Translations under genes and position numbers: made by a program
Shown: one piece after another, positions 32,267 through 33,867 of the stretch
Layout: the number at the start of each line of letters is the position of its first letter
Position numbering within the stretch: position 1 is the stretch's first letter
Notes under the pieces: generated by a model
Seen by the model: only the letters and a program-made list of their open reading frames with translations
The model's database searches: none
Told to the model about the DNA's origin: nothing
Source: Candidatus Mediterraneibacter surreyensis
GTDB taxonomy: Bacteria; Bacillota; Clostridia; Lachnospirales; Lachnospiraceae
Assembly: GCA_019118885.1 (NCBI GenBank)
Contig: DWYB01000051.1
Coordinates: forward strand, 1 to 33,867
DNA: 33,867 bases
Reading direction: 5' to 3'

Positions 32267-33672
32267 AGTTCAGGATCAAGATTATGGCCTGTATGCTATG
32301 CCTTGTGAGTATAATATTTGGAGTTGGAAGCAGCGCCTTGATTCATATATCATTTCAAAATGGTTTGGAACAGGAAAGAAACTCCGCAGAGAATTCATAC
32401 AGACTTCTTATGTATACACTGCAGATGTCAGGAGAAATGGAGATCTTTTCCGAAGCGGAAGATATACAGGATACCCTCCGGCAGATAGCCGGACAGAGAG
32501 GAAATTACTGGGATTCTGTCTCGCTTTCCGACGGAAGCGACGTCCTGTATAGTCAGGGGGAGACAGCAGAGTATCTGACACAGTCAGAGGGAAGAGGAGA
32601 CGAGGGATCCTGTGTGGTTACTTTTTTTCAAACTGATAATGGCGGCAGATATATCAGAGTTTCAGGTGTCTTGTTGTCCGGGAAACAGAGGCTGTATTTA
32701 GATGCAGGTCATGATATTTCGGCTCTTTATGAAAATCGCGAATATCAACAGAAAGCTTATAGGATCATCTTTATGATTGCTATGATCTTGTGTGCATTTT
32801 TTTCGTATGGAACAGCATTTATATTGACCCGCCCTCTGTCCGGACTTGCAAAAGGAGCCAGAGAGATTGCAGAAGGCAATCTCTCGTTCCGGTCAGAGAT
32901 TTGTTCTGGTGATGAAGTTGGAAGTCTTTCAAAAGATTTTGACCGGATGGCAGACCGCATAGAGAACAATGTACGGGAACTTGAGCAGGCTGTGGAACGG
33001 CAGGAACGGTTCGTGGGGAATTTTACTCATGAGATGAAAACCCCCCTGACTGCAGTGATCGGATATGCAGATATGCTTCGCAGTCAGGAACTTTCGGAGG
33101 AGGAAAGACGTGATGCTGCGGACTATATATTCTCCGAAGGAAAACGGCTGGAACGTTTATCTATGAAACTATTGGATATTTATGTAGCGGATCAGACAGA
33201 AATCAAGATGTCCATGCAAAGTCCGGGTCGTATTGCGGGAGATGCGGTGGAACATTTCAGACCAGTCTGTGATAAGAAAAAAATCTTTCTGAAAGGGAAG
33301 TTCGAAAAAGGAAAATGTCTTCTTGAACCGGATCTGTTTCGTTCACTGACAATCAATCTGATGGATAATGCGTTCAAAGCCGTCGGGGAAGATGGTCATA
33401 TATGGGTATCGGTCAAGATGACGGATAACGGCTGCATACTTTGCGTGGAGGATGATGGACCCGGGATTCCAGCGGAAGCAAAAGCTCATCTGACAGAAGC
33501 GTTTTACCGGGTTGATAAGTCCAGATCAAGAAAACAGGGAGGCACCGGTCTCGGGCTGACTTTGTGCGCAAAGATCGTGGAACTGCATGATGGCTCACTC
33601 TCTTTTAAAAAACGCAGGGGCGGAGGAACAAGAGTGTACGCTGAGTTGAAAGGAGGACGATATGAAAACTAA
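32263..33672 (+). CDS. Sensor histidine kinase with extracellular domain (second system)
   Basis: 469 residues: membrane helix (about 6-28), extracellular sensor of about 130 residues, second helix (IIFMIAMILCAFFSYGTAFIL, about 168-188), HAMP linker, H-box NFTHEMKTPLTAVIGY with the phospho-His, N-box NLMDNAFKA, G-boxes DDGPGIP and GGTGLGLTL. Unlike the first kinase it has a full sensory domain. Its end overlaps the next gene by 11 bases, so all three (regulator, kinase, exported protein) are one operon. Confidence 0.95.
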   Translation: MKFRIKIMACMLCLVSIIFGVGSSALIHISFQNGLEQERNSAENSYRLLMYTLQMSGEMEIFSEAEDIQDTLRQIAGQRGNYWDSVSLSDGSDVLYSQGETAEYLTQSEGRGDEGSCVVTFFQTDNGGRYIRVSGVLLSGKQRLYLDAGHDISALYENREYQQKAYRIIFMIAMILCAFFSYGTAFILTRPLSGLAKGAREIAEGNLSFRSEICSGDEVGSLSKDFDRMADRIENNVRELEQAVERQERFVGNFTHEMKTPLTAVIGYADMLRSQELSEEERRDAADYIFSEGKRLERLSMKLLDIYVADQTEIKMSMQSPGRIAGDAVEHFRPVCDKKKIFLKGKFEKGKCLLEPDLFRSLTINLMDNAFKAVGEDGHIWVSVKMTDNGCILCVEDDGPGIPAEAKAHLTEAFYRVDKSRSRKQGGTGLGLTLCAKIVELHDGSLSFKKRRGGGTRVYAELKGGRYEN

Positions 33673-33867
33673 AACAGGAATGACTGTGATAGTGCTCCTT
33701 CTGACTTGGGCTTTTCTTACCGCAGGATTTTTCATGCCGGATTTTACAGGAAAGGCAGCGGATCAGAACCTGGCGGTGCAGACGGAGAGATTCGCCATAG
33801 AAAAAATGCCTTCATCAGCTAATGCAAGGCTGACAGATATGCTGATATTGGCAAAATCATTTGAAAA
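33662..33867 (+). CDS. Exported protein, N-terminal part only (cut by window end)
   Basis: The visible 68 residues start MKTKTGMTVIVLLLTWAFLT, a signal peptide or membrane anchor, followed by a polar segment. A strong AAAGGAGG lies 5-7 bases before the ATG, inside the kinase gene. Position directly after a regulator-kinase pair suggests an accessory sensor or a target membrane protein. I do not recognise the family from this fragment. Confidence 0.75.
   Translation, partial: MKTKTGMTVIVLLLTWAFLTAGFFMPDFTGKAADQNLAVQTERFAIEKMPSSANARLTDMLILAKSFE

Overview
The window looks like chromosomal DNA from a spore-forming, low-to-mid GC Firmicute of the Lachnospiraceae (Ruminococcus gnavus / Mediterraneibacter / Blautia-like). 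The reasons are the gene families present: glnA followed by an ANTAR regulator, a raffinose-family sugar operon under an AraC regulator, LysM-GH18 spore-type hydrolase, a dockerin and M26-type surface protein, XRE-Uma2 and NucA/EndA-like lipoproteins. Strong AGGAGG ribosome sites and consensus sigma-A promoters agree. Genus-level placement is inference.

Layout. 0.2-3.5 kb (minus strand): dapF with its terminator, an ANTAR antiterminator-type response regulator, a pair of 131-bp-period repeats, and type I glutamine synthetase behind a consensus promoter and an attenuator-like hairpin. 3.5-12.2 kb: an alpha-galactoside utilisation locus. A binding protein and two permeases (MsmEFG type) are followed by a strong terminator, a GH36 alpha-galactosidase and an amylosucrase-family GH13 enzyme with an unusual Lys/Ala/Glu N-terminal arm. 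A divergent AraC regulator sits at the head. The logic is import of melibiose/raffinose/stachyose, removal of galactose, and processing of the sucrose moiety by the GH13_4 enzyme.

12.2-13.05 kb: no gene. The whole 863-nt gap between two convergent stop codons is filled by a nested array of long inverted repeats closed by a perfect 15-bp stem. This is the best candidate for an undescribed element (large structured RNA or inverted-repeat mobile element).

13.05-19.1 kb: a PNPOx-fold flavoprotein, a large surface protein (cohesin-like domain, membrane hairpin, dockerin, Pro/Glu repeat, M26 N-terminal region without a catalytic domain), then a decay zone holding a GH32 C-terminal scrap and an internally deleted ABC exporter, then a LysM-GH18 hydrolase. 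19.1-24.8 kb: MATE transporter and divergent Lrp/AsnC regulator, an isolated cbiG, an XRE-Uma2 protein, a 54-aa peptide gene and a secreted nuclease lipoprotein.

24.8-33.9 kb: deoB, tRNA-Trp, and a signalling/transport island. The island has one OmpR-type regulator and kinase, an FtsX/LolD-type ABC transporter, a second regulator and kinase, and the start of a further exported protein cut by the window end. It resembles antimicrobial-peptide sensing and resistance loci.
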